The notes under the pieces are model-generated. The model was not told the origin of the DNA and did not search any database. It saw only the letters and a list, made by a program, of their open reading frames with translations. A stretch of DNA of 32,103 bases from Saccoglossus kowalevskii (lineage: Eukaryota; Hemichordata; Enteropneusta; Harrimaniidae). Below, piece after piece: positions 10,365-21,057 of this stretch. The translations under genes and the position numbers were made by a program. Within the stretch, counting starts at the first letter, position 1, and the number at the start of each line of letters is the position of its first letter. Location: the NCBI RefSeq assembly GCF_000003605.2, contig NW_003154244.1, positions 61,292-93,394 of the forward strand, in the 5' to 3' direction.

Positions 10365-11134
10365 TCCACTTGATTATTACCGTTATCGCCCCGTCAGAAT
10401 ACAATCGAACTTTGTTCCATAATGAAAAGGGACAATAATAAAATGTGTTATTGTCAACAAGGTACTGTTTGTATTACAGTTTCAATTTAAGGTCAAACGT
10501 TGCAATGCACCCTGGTAAAAATAGTTTTTACACTAAAGGAATTAGTGTGTTGCTGAGGTGAGTTATACAATAATTATTAAATCATTTTATGTGCGTATAC
10601 TTATGCTAAAATGCTTTCTAATTGGACGATGGTATACTATATATTCCAACAAATGAGTTGAAAAAAGAATTTAAAAATGTTCAGAAAACGAATATCTTGA
10701 TGAGACACGCCACTGACTGTTATGACGTAGACAATGTACCTTTCTGCAAAAAACAACCTACATGACACACGCAAATATTAAGCATTAAATTGTATTCCTT
10801 GTATACATAAAACATTGTAAACTCTACGTCACATTTGTAGTAGTCTATACATGAAAGAGTGAGTGAAATTCCACTAAACTAGAACAAAGTGATGTTCGTA
10901 TGTGCTCTACCTTTTAATACAAAATCATAATAAATTCGGTTAATGAAAATGACTGAACAAAGTTAAGGGAGACTTACATTCAGTGAGGTACAAATTAAAT
11001 CGAAAATTGTGGTCGTGGAATATGGGGAGTGTCCGTCATTGTGCTTGATTTTTTCTCGAAGCTATAAGTAAGCTATTATACTAATTAGTCAAGGTCTTAA
11101 TGTTGTATGTACTTTCAGTAATTGAGTAATAGTT
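10365..11134. other. Upstream region of UNC93-like gene 2
   Basis: No gene was seen. The promoter and untranslated first exon of UNC93-like gene 2 are expected here because a splice acceptor (ACTTTCAG, ending 11118) precedes the ATG. No convincing TATA box or donor could be singled out. Confidence 0.4.
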
Positions 11135-13261
11135 ATGGATTCGAAGAGTACACAGACGTTAACAAGTGATGATAATGCACTGAATAAAGATTGTGCTGAC
11201 ACGATGATTAATCCAGTAGATGTCAGTGAAATTGGTGTCAATGACAAGATGGACTTTGATTACAGTAAAGATGAAACTGTTGATACCTGGCTGGAATCTA
11301 CAGAAAGGGAATCCGGTTGGGAGAAATGTAAAAGAAGTCTTTTTAAAAACATACTTTCATTGAGCCTTGGATTTCTTTTTCTATTCACTGCATTTCAAGC
11401 TTTGTCTAATCTTCAAAGCAGTATAAATTGTGATGATAGTCTGGGATTTGCATCATTATCATGTATCTATGCATCTCTGATTGTGTCATCATCGTTCCTT
11501 CCTCCGATTATCATACGTCATCTGGGTACAAAATGGACTCTGGTTATCTGCATGATTTGCTATGTGCTATATACTTGTGCAAATTATTATCCAGAGTGGT
11601 ATACACTTATACCAGCTTCAGTGCTCTTGGGATTTGCGGCAGCACCCCTATGGACGTCTAAGGCTACGTATTTAACTACAACCAGTTCCCAATATGCAGA
11701 ATTAAGCCACGAGAGTTCAGAAATCGTCATCAATCGCAACTTTGGTGTATTTTTCATGTTTTTTCAAAGCAGTCAAATATGGGGTAACCTCATGTCATCC
11801 GTGGTGCTGGGATTAGCTGATGATAGCAACTCTACTGAAGAAACTGGGACATACACATGTGGTGCCGACGATTGCCAAAAAAATAACGGGAATGACACAA
11901 CTTTCTGCAATCCACCAGCACGCAATGTGACTAATTTACTAATAACCATGTACCTAGTATGTGGTATCATCGCTATTATTATTATCATCGTATTACTCGA
12001 CAAACTGAATGGTGATCAGGAAAAGAAGACCCACCAGAAACCATCGTGTAATCTTTTCTTAGTCACATTGAAACTTCTCAAAGATTACCGAATGGAATTA
12101 ATGATACCTCTAACAATCTACAGTGGTCTTGAACAGGCTTTCATCGCTGGTGACTTTACTAAGGTATTTCTATTAAAGAATTGCTAACGGTTTGTGACGT
12201 CTTTCGTGTATAACAGATTGTTACCCTTGCAACGAACAACAGTGATTTATCACTCGTGACTAAAATTTCAGATAATATGTCATTACTGAGTACACTGAAT
12301 ACAAACAGTATATTGTGTACTTTGTTCGAATGTTGGCACAAACCCGACTAACTTATTTATATTTTTATTTTTACCAGTCATATGTGTCATGTGTTATCGG
12401 TGTTGAAATGGTCGGATACATCATGATATGCTATGGTGTCAGCGATACGTTATTCTCTTTTATCGCCGGATACGTTGCAAAATATATCGGTCGGGTGATA
12501 CTGATTGCTGTGGGTACTTTGATTCACTTGGTTCTCATAGTATCGTTGTTACTATGGGAACCCCGAGATGATGATGGAGCTATATATTTCACCATAGCAA
12601 TAGGATGGGGTATGGCTGATGCAATATGGCAAACACAGATTAATAGTAAGCCTGCTTTACCCATCTTTGTTATATTCGTAATTATAACTTGAATGCCTCC
12701 ATGCAACGCCATTGTGTAGAAAACGCTTGGTAATTCAAATTGTGTGTTCTGCTTGAGGCTTAACATACATGGTAATTTAATTTGACGAACAGCAGTGTGT
12801 AATGGTGCAGTGTCTCTGCACATATTGCGTTCCTGGTATTTATTGAGGCAACAATCGTGAAAATTTCTAATTTCTATAATGTTATATATAACTGACAATA
12901 CTAAGTAATCAATCATGTTTTAGATTATGACACTGTATTCGATAGATACAATGGAATTAAGACATGCACATGAGAATTCTTGTTACCATTCTTATTTATA
13001 TATTTATATTTACAATTATTTGTTCCTATTTCAGCAATTTATGGGATATTATTCAGCGATGACAAAGAAGCAGCCTTCTCCAACTACAGACTATGGGAGT
13101 CAGTTGGATTCACTGTATCTTTCGCATACAGTATCTTTATCTGTGTATACATCAAGTTATATATTCTGATAGGCGTCCTCATAGTTGGTGTTTTCTGTTA
13201 TTTTATAGTCGAGTACAAGCGATGGAAAAATGACAATCAAGGGTATCCCGTTGACACCTAG
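11135..13261 (+). CDS. UNC93A-like: UNC93A-like multi-pass membrane protein, gene 2 (three coding exons)
   Basis: Coding exons are 11135-12163, 12378-12645 and 13035-13261, giving 507 aa. Splice sites are AAG|GTATTT, TTTTTACCAG, AATA|GTAAGC and CTATTTCAG. Intron phases (0 and 1) and the 268-nt middle exon match gene 1 exactly, showing tandem duplication. The ATG follows an in-frame TGA (11123-11125) downstream of the UTR acceptor, which fixes the start. The N-terminal 70 residues are acidic and unrelated to gene 1. The core is conserved: NLQSSINCDDSLGFASL, GTKWTLVICM, AAPLWT, RNFGVFF, YTCGADDC with sequons NST, NDT and NVT, DAIWQTQ, IYGILF and LWESVGF. A short C-terminal tail ends GYPVDT. Multi-pass MFS-like UNC93A type; substrate and partner unknown. 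A long tail of the UNC93B1 kind is absent. Confidence 0.92.
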
Positions 13262-13782
13262 GCAGCTATAGTTAAATTGTTTATCTCGTGACCAAAACTC
13301 AACAACCGCAGATAACAATTTGAACTGAATCTTTTTTGATAGACTTCTTAATTATGTTCATCCATGCTGAATTTATCCTTATACATGTATATATGTGTTT
13401 TTGTATTTTGTATGTTGAGATATTTCATCGGATGTCAGTATTCACAATTTTTCTTCTCTCAACATAACCTGCATATATCAGTAAGTATTTTAGTGTTAGT
13501 GTTTATAAGCTTCTGGTGTTTCATACATACGTTGTGGGTATCAAATGCATATTGTACTAGTTCTGTCATTATTTTGATGGTCATGGGCAATGTCACGCGT
13601 ATTCGTAAGACTGGTTAATATGTTCACATATATGGTTGTATCTACTAGGGAGCAACTGTAATTCCATTCGTATGATTTGTGTCATTACCGTGTATTTGGC
13701 TACTGCAACTATAGAGGGCGCTGATTATGCTAGAGACTTTCAAATGTACTAGTATCACTTTATATCTGTTAGTTAAGCAGTG

Positions 13783-13788
13783 AATAAA
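13783..13788 (+). promoter_or_regulatory. Poly(A) signal candidate, UNC93-like gene 2
   Basis: AATAAA lies about 520 bases after the stop codon and is the nearest canonical hexamer seen on the plus strand. Confidence 0.4.
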
Positions 13789-14035
13789 CAATTGGAGTTA
13801 CCTTACTCGTATATGAACATTGAACTGAAAGTATTGTGTTGTGTGTAGTTATTAGAGTGAATGAGCTGTTATACCAAAGGTTTGCCAATGAAGCACGACA
13901 ATTTAGACGCCACAGTTCTGTTAGGATCTACGTTTTTACCAAACTAGTTTTGCGGTGTGCTTTAAATACGATCTTCCGTAACTTGCCGATACAGTTTTAT
14001 TGATGTGTCCTAGTGGTTTACATTACATTTAAAAC

Positions 14036-14056
14036 TATAGCTGCAAGCAGCAATGA
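14036..14056 (+). repeat. GCTGCAAGCAGC dispersed motif, second copy
   Basis: Matches 6067-6087 at 20 of 21 positions, with further similarity about 35-50 bases downstream (GAACACGTTGCATG). No gene lies next to this copy, which supports a mobile or dispersed origin for the motif at the end of UNC93-like gene 1. Confidence 0.65.
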
Positions 14057-14483
14057 GTGGCTTGGGTCAATAGCATATTGAACACGTTGCATGGGTTGCT
14101 AGGTGCCAAAACAATTCCTTCCAACCGTTTTTTCTTTCCACTAAGTAGTATGTTCACAAACACTTTTCTTTCGTTGGTTGCCATGGGCTTGGTTGCAAGA
14201 GACACATCCACCTAAGTCATGTGACCTTATCCATCTAGTAGCATACCTGTATTTGGTTTGCTTGTAATATCGTATGGATATTAATGAGGTCATGCCCAAT
14301 TTATATAAAAGAGATTAGCACACTCTGACTTACATATGCTGTTTCATGCCATGCTATTTTTAGCTTCATGTCGTGAAAAAGTACTCTTTTTAACACTGAG
14401 TCATGTGGCATGGCAATGCATTTATTTGCCTATGACGGTACACAGGAACCGCGAAGTTGGCTCTTCTGCACTGCATTGAGTGA

Positions 14484-14595
14484 TTTACCATAAGACAATG
14501 GTGTTATACATGGAAATCTTTACCATAAGACAATGGTGTTATACATGGAAAACTTTACCATAAGACAATGGTGTTATACATGGAAATCTTTACCA
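14484..14595. repeat. 35-bp tandem repeat, three units plus a partial
   Basis: Unit starts fall at 14484, 14519, 14554 and a truncated fourth at 14589. The unit begins TTTACCATAAGACAATGGTG and ends ATACATGGAAATC. Copies are nearly identical, with a single change (AAATC/AAAAC) between units. Confidence 0.9.
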
Positions 14596-16194
14596 TTTTC
14601 TACATATGTGAAATGTCAATCGATTGTCCACGTATGTGTCATCACGTGACCTATTACAATACACCTCTATGCACCCTAACTACCATGTAGAACTGATAGC
14701 CGTAGAGTCACAGCTGCAACAGAAACAATAACACCAAAATACACAAACTAGTGCAATCTATTCAACTAAAAAAACATTCTTCAATGCTGTGGTTGGGAAG
14801 TGATTTAAAACTCGAAAAAACAAACATAAAAACGATCATTTTTGCCACGATTTTCGCTTCGGTGAATGTTTATTAAACAGGTGGATCGATGATGATATTT
14901 TCGATTGTGTGATAAGAGAAAATACTATTAGAGAGTTTTTATTTGCGATATATCTTTGCGTGGCACGTTAGTGGACGCAAGTCTATGGAAGAACCCACAG
15001 CTCTTCTGTGTCGATAGAAGAATTATCAACAACTTTTCCAGACTTTTCTAGCCCCAGTAAAACCCCCAGGGTTCTCTTGCACTTTTACATGTTCACATGG
15101 GCCACGGCTTGTGTTTTACAATGATTTGACGAAATAATCTAAGTTTAAAATATACCATGCATTTATGGAATTAGCATTCCTCAATTTCATAGCACGCCTT
15201 TCATCTTCTCTTGTATGAATTGCAGCGTTCAGAGTAAATTCGGAAAATATTGCGTATTACTAGTATATCATTTCTATGGGCCATGTGGCATTACCATTGG
15301 TACATGCGCACATGCTTCAATTTTGTTGATAGGGTCGTCTACCTCATTGCTAAAACAAATCTCAAAAGTTTGATCTCTAAAACCGTTTCGAGCTGGAGAC
15401 GTTTTTCTTAAAATTTAAAAACAATGTCAAGCATTATAATACAATGAACAAACAAAATCACTCACTGCCAAGTCACCGAGCTACAAACATGGAGCCCGTG
15501 CTGCACCCCAGGACTTACTGAATCAACCAACACCGTTCTGTACACGTGCAGTAGTGGGGGGGGGGGGGCATGTTAACAGATATTCTACATTTAAAAAAAA
15601 TATTTGCATTATAGCGTTCGTATTTGAAATAATAGCAAAAAATAAAATAAGGCAGAGCATCATGTGTATTCTCTAGTTAACTGTCCACGAACTCCAAAAT
15701 GGCAAATGTTTGAGACACTTTAAAATCTCCTTACATCGACCCTTCAACATAAATCTACAATTTATAACACACACAGTGCAAAATATATTCCTTCTTTCAC
15801 AATGCATTTGGGTTTATTTGAAGGCTATATTTTAGATTTCCGTCACTGTTGTTTATGTTTGGGGACAGGTAGAGAGTAAATAATTTCTTATTTTGTTTTT
15901 TGAGAAACTTGCTGTTAAATGTCACTTTTTCGGCTGTTTTATATCCATGAACATATCACGTTGCCCATACGTGTATACAACATGATTTTGGGGGGAAATT
16001 CGGGGAATTGTGCACTGATCGAAGGTTCAGTAGTGAATGACTTGCGTGTCTGTTTGTTTATGGTATCATAATGCTGGACACTCAAGTTGCCTTTAATTTG
16101 CGTACTTCCATGTACATGTACCAATGTACATGCATTGAATAAACACAAACGAATTCCAAAGTTGACCACCGAGGGCGCTCACACCGAGTACAGC

Positions 16195-16212
16195 GGTTTC
16201 AAAATGGCGAAC
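16195..16212 (+). promoter_or_regulatory. Start-codon context resembling a TISU/YY1 element (NCBP2)
   Basis: The NCBP2 start sits in CAAAATGGCGAAC, close to the SAASATGGCGGC consensus of the TISU element found at the start codons of vertebrate housekeeping genes with very short 5' UTRs, which is also a YY1 site. The last bases differ (GAAC rather than GGC). Similarity only. Confidence 0.3.
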
Positions 16213-19200
16213 CTGACGTCTCCCGTGCAACTTACAGACCGTATGGTCGAGCTAACATCATATCGCGACCAACATTTCAAGGTTTGTAGTTATTCTGTTT
16301 GTTTTTTTCAATAGCAAAACAAACATATTGGGTGAAATGAGTCAGTCTCGATCGACAACCTCCACAACACAGCATTGCAATGGTAGTGATGCTTTGTTCA
16401 CCACCCACTTGCTTTGTTTTAACGTGGAACAAACTACCATGGTTTATCCGTAGACCCTAGAAAGTCTATGGTTTTATATGCGTGGTTATAGTATAGGTTT
16501 TTCGTATGTCGTACATAGGTACACACGTTTGCGTCGTTATACACTTAGAGGAAACCTGCTAGTAGTAGTAACAGTAACATTGTAAATTCCAGAAGTTTCG
16601 CATAGTTTGGGTTTTTATTTTCATTTCATTTGTACTATGAATCAGAATTACATAACGTAATATGAATTTGACTTTTTAGCACCATGTGCCAGTTACACTT
16701 TTGAGAATACTAAACACGAACAATCATGGGTTGTCTCTGAAAGTTTGCAAGTGACCCAAGGAACCAACACAGTATCACAACTGTGGATTACATGTATTAC
16801 ATCAGTCACGGTAACGGCGTAAGTTACAGCGTGCCGTAATTTTGCAGTATTTTACGTGGTATTTTCATTCTACCATATGAGGAAATGCAAATTCCAAATA
16901 TGTAATGATTACTTGCATAAGCATCCTCTAATAATAAAACAAACATGGCTGCCACCTGGGTTTGACCCACACAAAGAAGTTTGTTGATTCTGCTCTAAAC
17001 TTCTTGGATTTCGCATTCCCATGATGTATTCTTGGAAGGAAAAGTTGTATAATAATAATGTTATTACGAGGATACCTCAAAGTATGCACTCAGACAGTAC
17101 ACTGTTGCTGTACGTCGGTCGATACTCCTGCTGTACTGTCTTCATGCATACTTTTAGATATCCTCAAAATAACCTCAAATTATTATTTTCAGTAGAACTA
17201 TTGATACTCTTTGGTAGGGGTTGCTGTACATTGCATGTTGAAGTTACCTTGCATAATTGAATTGAATACCAACAATACAATTATTATTTCAATAATTACT
17301 TGTTGTTGTTCTTCCAGATTTGTTTCAACTAGTTTATATGTTATTGTTTTTACAGGGTACTTTGACAGAACAGGAATATCGCTTATCAACTAGTAGCACT
17401 TTATATTTAGGAAACTTATCATTCTACACAACAGAAGAACAAATTCATGAACTATTTTCTAAATGTGGTGATTTAAAACGAATAATTATGGGTCTGGATA
17501 AAGTTAAGAAGACTCCATGTGGGTTTTGTTTTGTTGAGTATCCTTTTAATGTAATAGTGGAAGACCTCCCATCTTCTATTACAGTTTTTTGAAACCAACT
17601 ATTCACAATATTTATTGTTTCAGTGATTTAATCATTATTGGTACAAATGTACTTAGAAACCATTGTCGTGAAAGTACTTTAGCAGGATGAGACTAGATTT
17701 TCTCTGTCTTTCCCCTCCTATATTTCAGTTTTGTCTAGAATAATTTACATTCAAACTTTACACATGCAAATACTCAATGGTACATAATACATTTTTTACC
17801 TTTAGCTCTGATTGACTGTCAGTCAGCCAGTAAAAATGCTCCAAATTGTAATGCAACATTTCACATTTGCATATCATTTCTTAATTACATAAACATACCT
17901 AGAGATTGAACAAACAACTCTGGATTATCACTTTGCATTTGCATAAGCCCATGATTGACAGTCATTTTGAAAAGTCAAACCCATGTTTGAATCATGTCAA
18001 TAATATGGAAATTGTATTATGGATATATTCATGGTTGTGTGCGACATGAAAATAATGTACCATAACACCCCTGAAGTGATGTTTCAAGCTTGAGTGTCAT
18101 TTGTGTACTGAAAACTGGTGGCCATCTTTCCTTTTATACACCCAGAGCCGTGGTTTAATACTTTCACTGAAGGTCAACTCAAATGTAACAATGGAAAATT
18201 TTAGATTTTATGTTTTTCTTATTTTACTATTACTGCTGATAATCCTGCAAATGTATAATGGTAACATCTTTGCTGGTTTGAACCCTTCTTACATCAACAA
18301 TTGTAGACAATAGTTGCCAACCCATGTTGTAAGTAAAAGAATAAGTAAGATCTGTATTTAATTTTTGCATTTCGATGTTGCATTCATATTATTGTTTAAA
18401 TGAAATATGCAAAAAATCAACTTCAAAATTGCCTACAAAATCATTCCTAAAGCTTTGTTGGGATATTTGGGCTATTACTTGTTTTTGAAATATTATGGTA
18501 TGCATATGTACAAATTGATTTGAGATGTAACTTTTTAAATGCATTAGCGAATGAAATTCAAATGTACAATCAAATGAGACCAAAAAGATAAACGTGCTGA
18601 AAAATGTTCGACAATTGAACAGCTACCGGTAGTACATATTTTCAACAAATAAACACTAATTCAGATGTTTCACATAATTGCCAAAAGACCTCAGTGAAAT
18701 TCAGAAATGATTTCAGAGATTACAGATTTAAAATTTGTTGGAAAACAGCAAAAATGTATTTTATGATGAACCTAATATGCATGTGAAAACAATCAATGAA
18801 TTAGGTGAAAATGAGCCTCAACTATTATGATAGATATTACACACGAAATGATGCTGAAAACTCCATGAGATATGTGAATGGTTCCAGATTAGATGACAGA
18901 ATTGTGAGAACTGATTGGGATGCTGGTTTCATAGAAGGTAGACAGTATGGTAGAGGCAAAAGTGGTGGACAGGTATGTATAAGCCTCTGAATGAGAGCTT
19001 ATTTTCTATGCATTCCCATTTACATACATATTACTGATATTTAGTACAAAGTTGCACTGTAGTGGGATACATTTGCGTGTAAAAAAAAAAATTGAGACGC
19101 TATTCAAAATGGTTGACCTTTTTTAGTTACTGTACGGGTGAAGTCCAAAACGAGGACTTGTTTTATAGTCCCAGTGTGTTTGTGTGTCCGGAACTATATC

Positions 19201-20373
19201 TCAGACATACTTAATCACTTTCAATCTTGCACATACTTTTGTTTCGATACATGTGCTCATGCGATGATTTTGTCAAAGATGGCCAACTTGTGGCAATTTT
19301 GGTTTTAAAAATACTCTTAAACCAGGTATTTTTGACATGCCCAGAAACAGATTTCTGTCTGATCATCTTCAGATGTATTTACCATTATAGGTAGTTAATG
19401 CACATCACTTTGAATTGGACTCAAGATTGGTGACTGGTGGGCATTTTGTATTTGACATTAAATTTCAGACATACAATGTACATATATATCCTGTACATGC
19501 TTTGAATAATTGACTTCAAACTTGATACAAAGATAGTACATCATGGCATACTTGCATGCATACAACCAGTTTGTCATCTGACAAAAATGGCAGGCTGCTG
19601 ACCAAACACTAAAATCAGGTATAATGACATGTTCAGAACCAGATCTCAGGCCTGTTTTTGTTTTTTATATAGTTTTAATATCTATAGTTTGAAGTGATTT
19701 CTACCATTAATTCTACTGTTATCTCTTTGATTTGATTATTTTGTATTTGAAATACAATTTGTGATTTTATACCTAAATTTTGTACTGTTATTGTAAATTG
19801 TACCGTTATGTTATGTCAAGTTTTTTGTGACTGAGTCCATGTTACTGAAAATGAAAACAAAAACAAAATATGGGGGTCACCAGTCAAACTAAAGGAATTA
19901 TGGGAGTCCAACAAATTTTTGCCAGCCTTCTGTAGTTTTTGCATTGGTTTCTATGTAATATGTTTTTCATCATCTACGTGTAAAACAAATTGGGTTGGTG
20001 TTATAGACTGAAAAGGTTTTACCGTATATTGTCATTGACATGGTGCAAATTATTTTTGCAGTTTTTTTAACATTGACTACTCAATGGAGACTGCTCTGCA
20101 AAATGCTGTTTGTGGAATAGTCTGATTTATTTATGTATTTTTTGGTTTCTCAAGACAATTATTTCTCTTCTCACCCTATCTCATCTTTGTCTCAGTTTGT
20201 GCTCACAATGACCGGTAATTTTAACTTTTAGATTCTTATAATGTTTACAGGTTCGTGATGAGTATAGGACAGATTACGACAGTGGACGTGGAGGATATGG
20301 TAAAGCAGCTCTCAGACAACAACATACACCACAAGATATTATCACTGCCTGGGGGTACGGAAATAAGCCTTGA
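16204..20373 (+). CDS. NCBP2: Nuclear cap-binding protein subunit 2 (CBP20), four exons
   Basis: Exons are 16204-16281, 17356-17537, 18834-18972 and 20251-20373, giving 173 aa. Donors are AAG|GTTTGT, GA|GTATCC and CAG|GTATGT; acceptors are TTTTTACAG, ATTATGATAG (weak) and TGTTTACAG. The protein is the cap-binding subunit of the nuclear cap-binding complex, which binds m7G caps together with NCBP1. One RRM is present: RNP2 is LYLGNL (42-47) and RNP1 is CGFCFVEY. The cap-stacking tyrosines fall at residues 20 and 43, the same numbers as in human CBP20, and the Phe pair in [11 protein letters not shown] and RQYGRG are kept. After GRGGYGK the C-terminus ([10 protein letters not shown] and on) is longer than the vertebrate tail by about 17 residues. 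The first ATG of the open frame was taken as start; it has A at -3. Confidence 0.96.
16282..17355 (+). other. NCBP2 intron 1
   Basis: Contains copy 1 of the three-copy dispersed family (16802-17180). Otherwise AT-rich with no coding signal. Confidence 0.6.
16802..17180. repeat. Dispersed family C, copy 1, with a terminal hairpin module
   Basis: This copy aligns with the reverse complement of 24334-24722 and, over its first third, with 25133-25263. Landmarks are GTAAGTTACA, GTAATTTTG, GGTATTTTCATT, CCATAT, TCCTCTAATAATA, ATGGCTGCCA, CACAAAGAAGTTTG and GTTATTACGAGGATA. Its last part (about 17059-17178) is itself an inverted repeat: AAGTATGCACTCAGACAGTAC pairs with GTACTGTCTTCATGCATACTT. Confidence 0.75.
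17538..18833 (+). other. NCBP2 intron 2
   Basis: No feature was recognised. The 5' splice site GA|GTATCC and the 3' site TATTATGATAG are both non-ideal. The reading frame and conserved protein sequence ([14 protein letters not shown]) require this junction. Confidence 0.7.
18973..20250 (+). other. NCBP2 intron 3 with a diverged internal duplication
   Basis: Two segments of roughly 200 bases, about 19195-19370 and 19465-19655, share spaced words: CTCAGACATAC / TTTCAGACATAC, TTTGTCAAAGATGGC / TTTGTCATCTGACAAAAATGGC, AAACCAGGTAT / AAATCAGGTAT, and GACATGCCCAGAAACAGAT / GACATGTTCAGAACCAGAT. This looks like an old, diverged two-unit repeat. No coding frame survives. Confidence 0.45.
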
Positions 20374-20453
20374 ATTTAAACTAACATCTTTCATTTTACT
20401 AATACCGAGCTGTCATTTTCTGTGAACTGTATCAGTATTTTCAATGGAAAGCA

Positions 20454-21047
20454 TAGACTGACGCAGTCAAGGCGATTAATTTGTTTTTGTAGTTTAAATA
20501 AAATTTAAAAAATCTCGAAATGGATGTGTTAGCGCGAAATCACCCCAACTGGTTTATTCTGCAGGAAATTCATTGCTATTAAATATTCATGAATTGTACG
20601 TATTATAGTGAGGTGGGCGCGGAAATACGTGCATAATGAGGTCAACAAGGTAAAGGTCACACTGCAGACCCAACATGGCGGCACGTTGAAATTCGAGTTT
20701 GTCGTAGTCGTCGTTTCTAATTTATCACAATGTGTAAACAAATAACTCGTACTAGTTGTAGAAAAAAAAATCGGCTGCTACAATCAGCCGACGTCTTCTC
20801 CGTCAGAGGTCAGTTGAAGAGACGTTGTGATTGGCGTAGATGATTGTCAATTAAAACACTCATTAACATAATTACCCGTTGAAAATCGACGGGTTCCTGC
20901 AGTGTCGATAGAGGGCCATGCAGAATAAACCAGTCGGGGTGATTTCGCAATTACATGTGATTTCGCGCTAACACCTCCATTTCGCGATTTTTTTTAATTT
21001 TATTTAAACTACAAAAAACAAATTAATCGCCCCGACTGTGCCAGTCT
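20454..21047. mobile_element. Inverted-repeat element (MITE) behind NCBP2
   Basis: Long imperfect terminal inverted repeats of about 90 bases occupy 20455-20550 and about 20925-21047. They include GGCGATTAATTTG, TAGTTTAAATAAAATT, TGTTAGCGCGAAATCA and CTGGTTTATT. ATGGAAAGCA stands directly at both borders (20444-20453 and 21048-21057), readable as a 10-bp duplication. Alternatively, ends CATAGACTG with a 5-bp GAAAG duplication fit equally well. There is no coding capacity. The interior has a small hairpin (TCGGCTG/CAGCCGA near 20770). It lies 80 bases past the NCBP2 stop. Confidence 0.85.
20497..20502 (+). promoter_or_regulatory. Nearest poly(A) signal for NCBP2, inside the MITE
   Basis: AATAAA sits in the left terminal repeat of the element, 124 bases after the stop codon. 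Alternative AATAAA hexamers occur much further on, for example 22277-22282. Confidence 0.4.
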
Positions 21048-21057
21048 ATGGAAAGCA

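Larger units (their letters stand above)
13789..16100. other. Intergenic region between UNC93-like gene 2 and NCBP2
   Basis: No gene was recognised. It contains the GCTGCAAGCAGC motif at 14036, the 35-bp tandem repeat at 14484 and a 13-base G run at 15556-15568. Short frames have no identifiable domain. Confidence 0.5.

Noticed and set aside
4148..13261. Assigning UNC93B1-type TLR trafficking to the UNC93 pair
   Set aside because: The proteins are about 506 aa with short C-terminal tails and resemble the UNC93A branch. The sequence gives no support for the UNC93B1-specific role.
18805..18990. Separate 61-aa protein [16 protein letters not shown]
   Set aside because: It is NCBP2 exon 3 with flanking intron sequence; continuity with exons 2 and 4 is exact.
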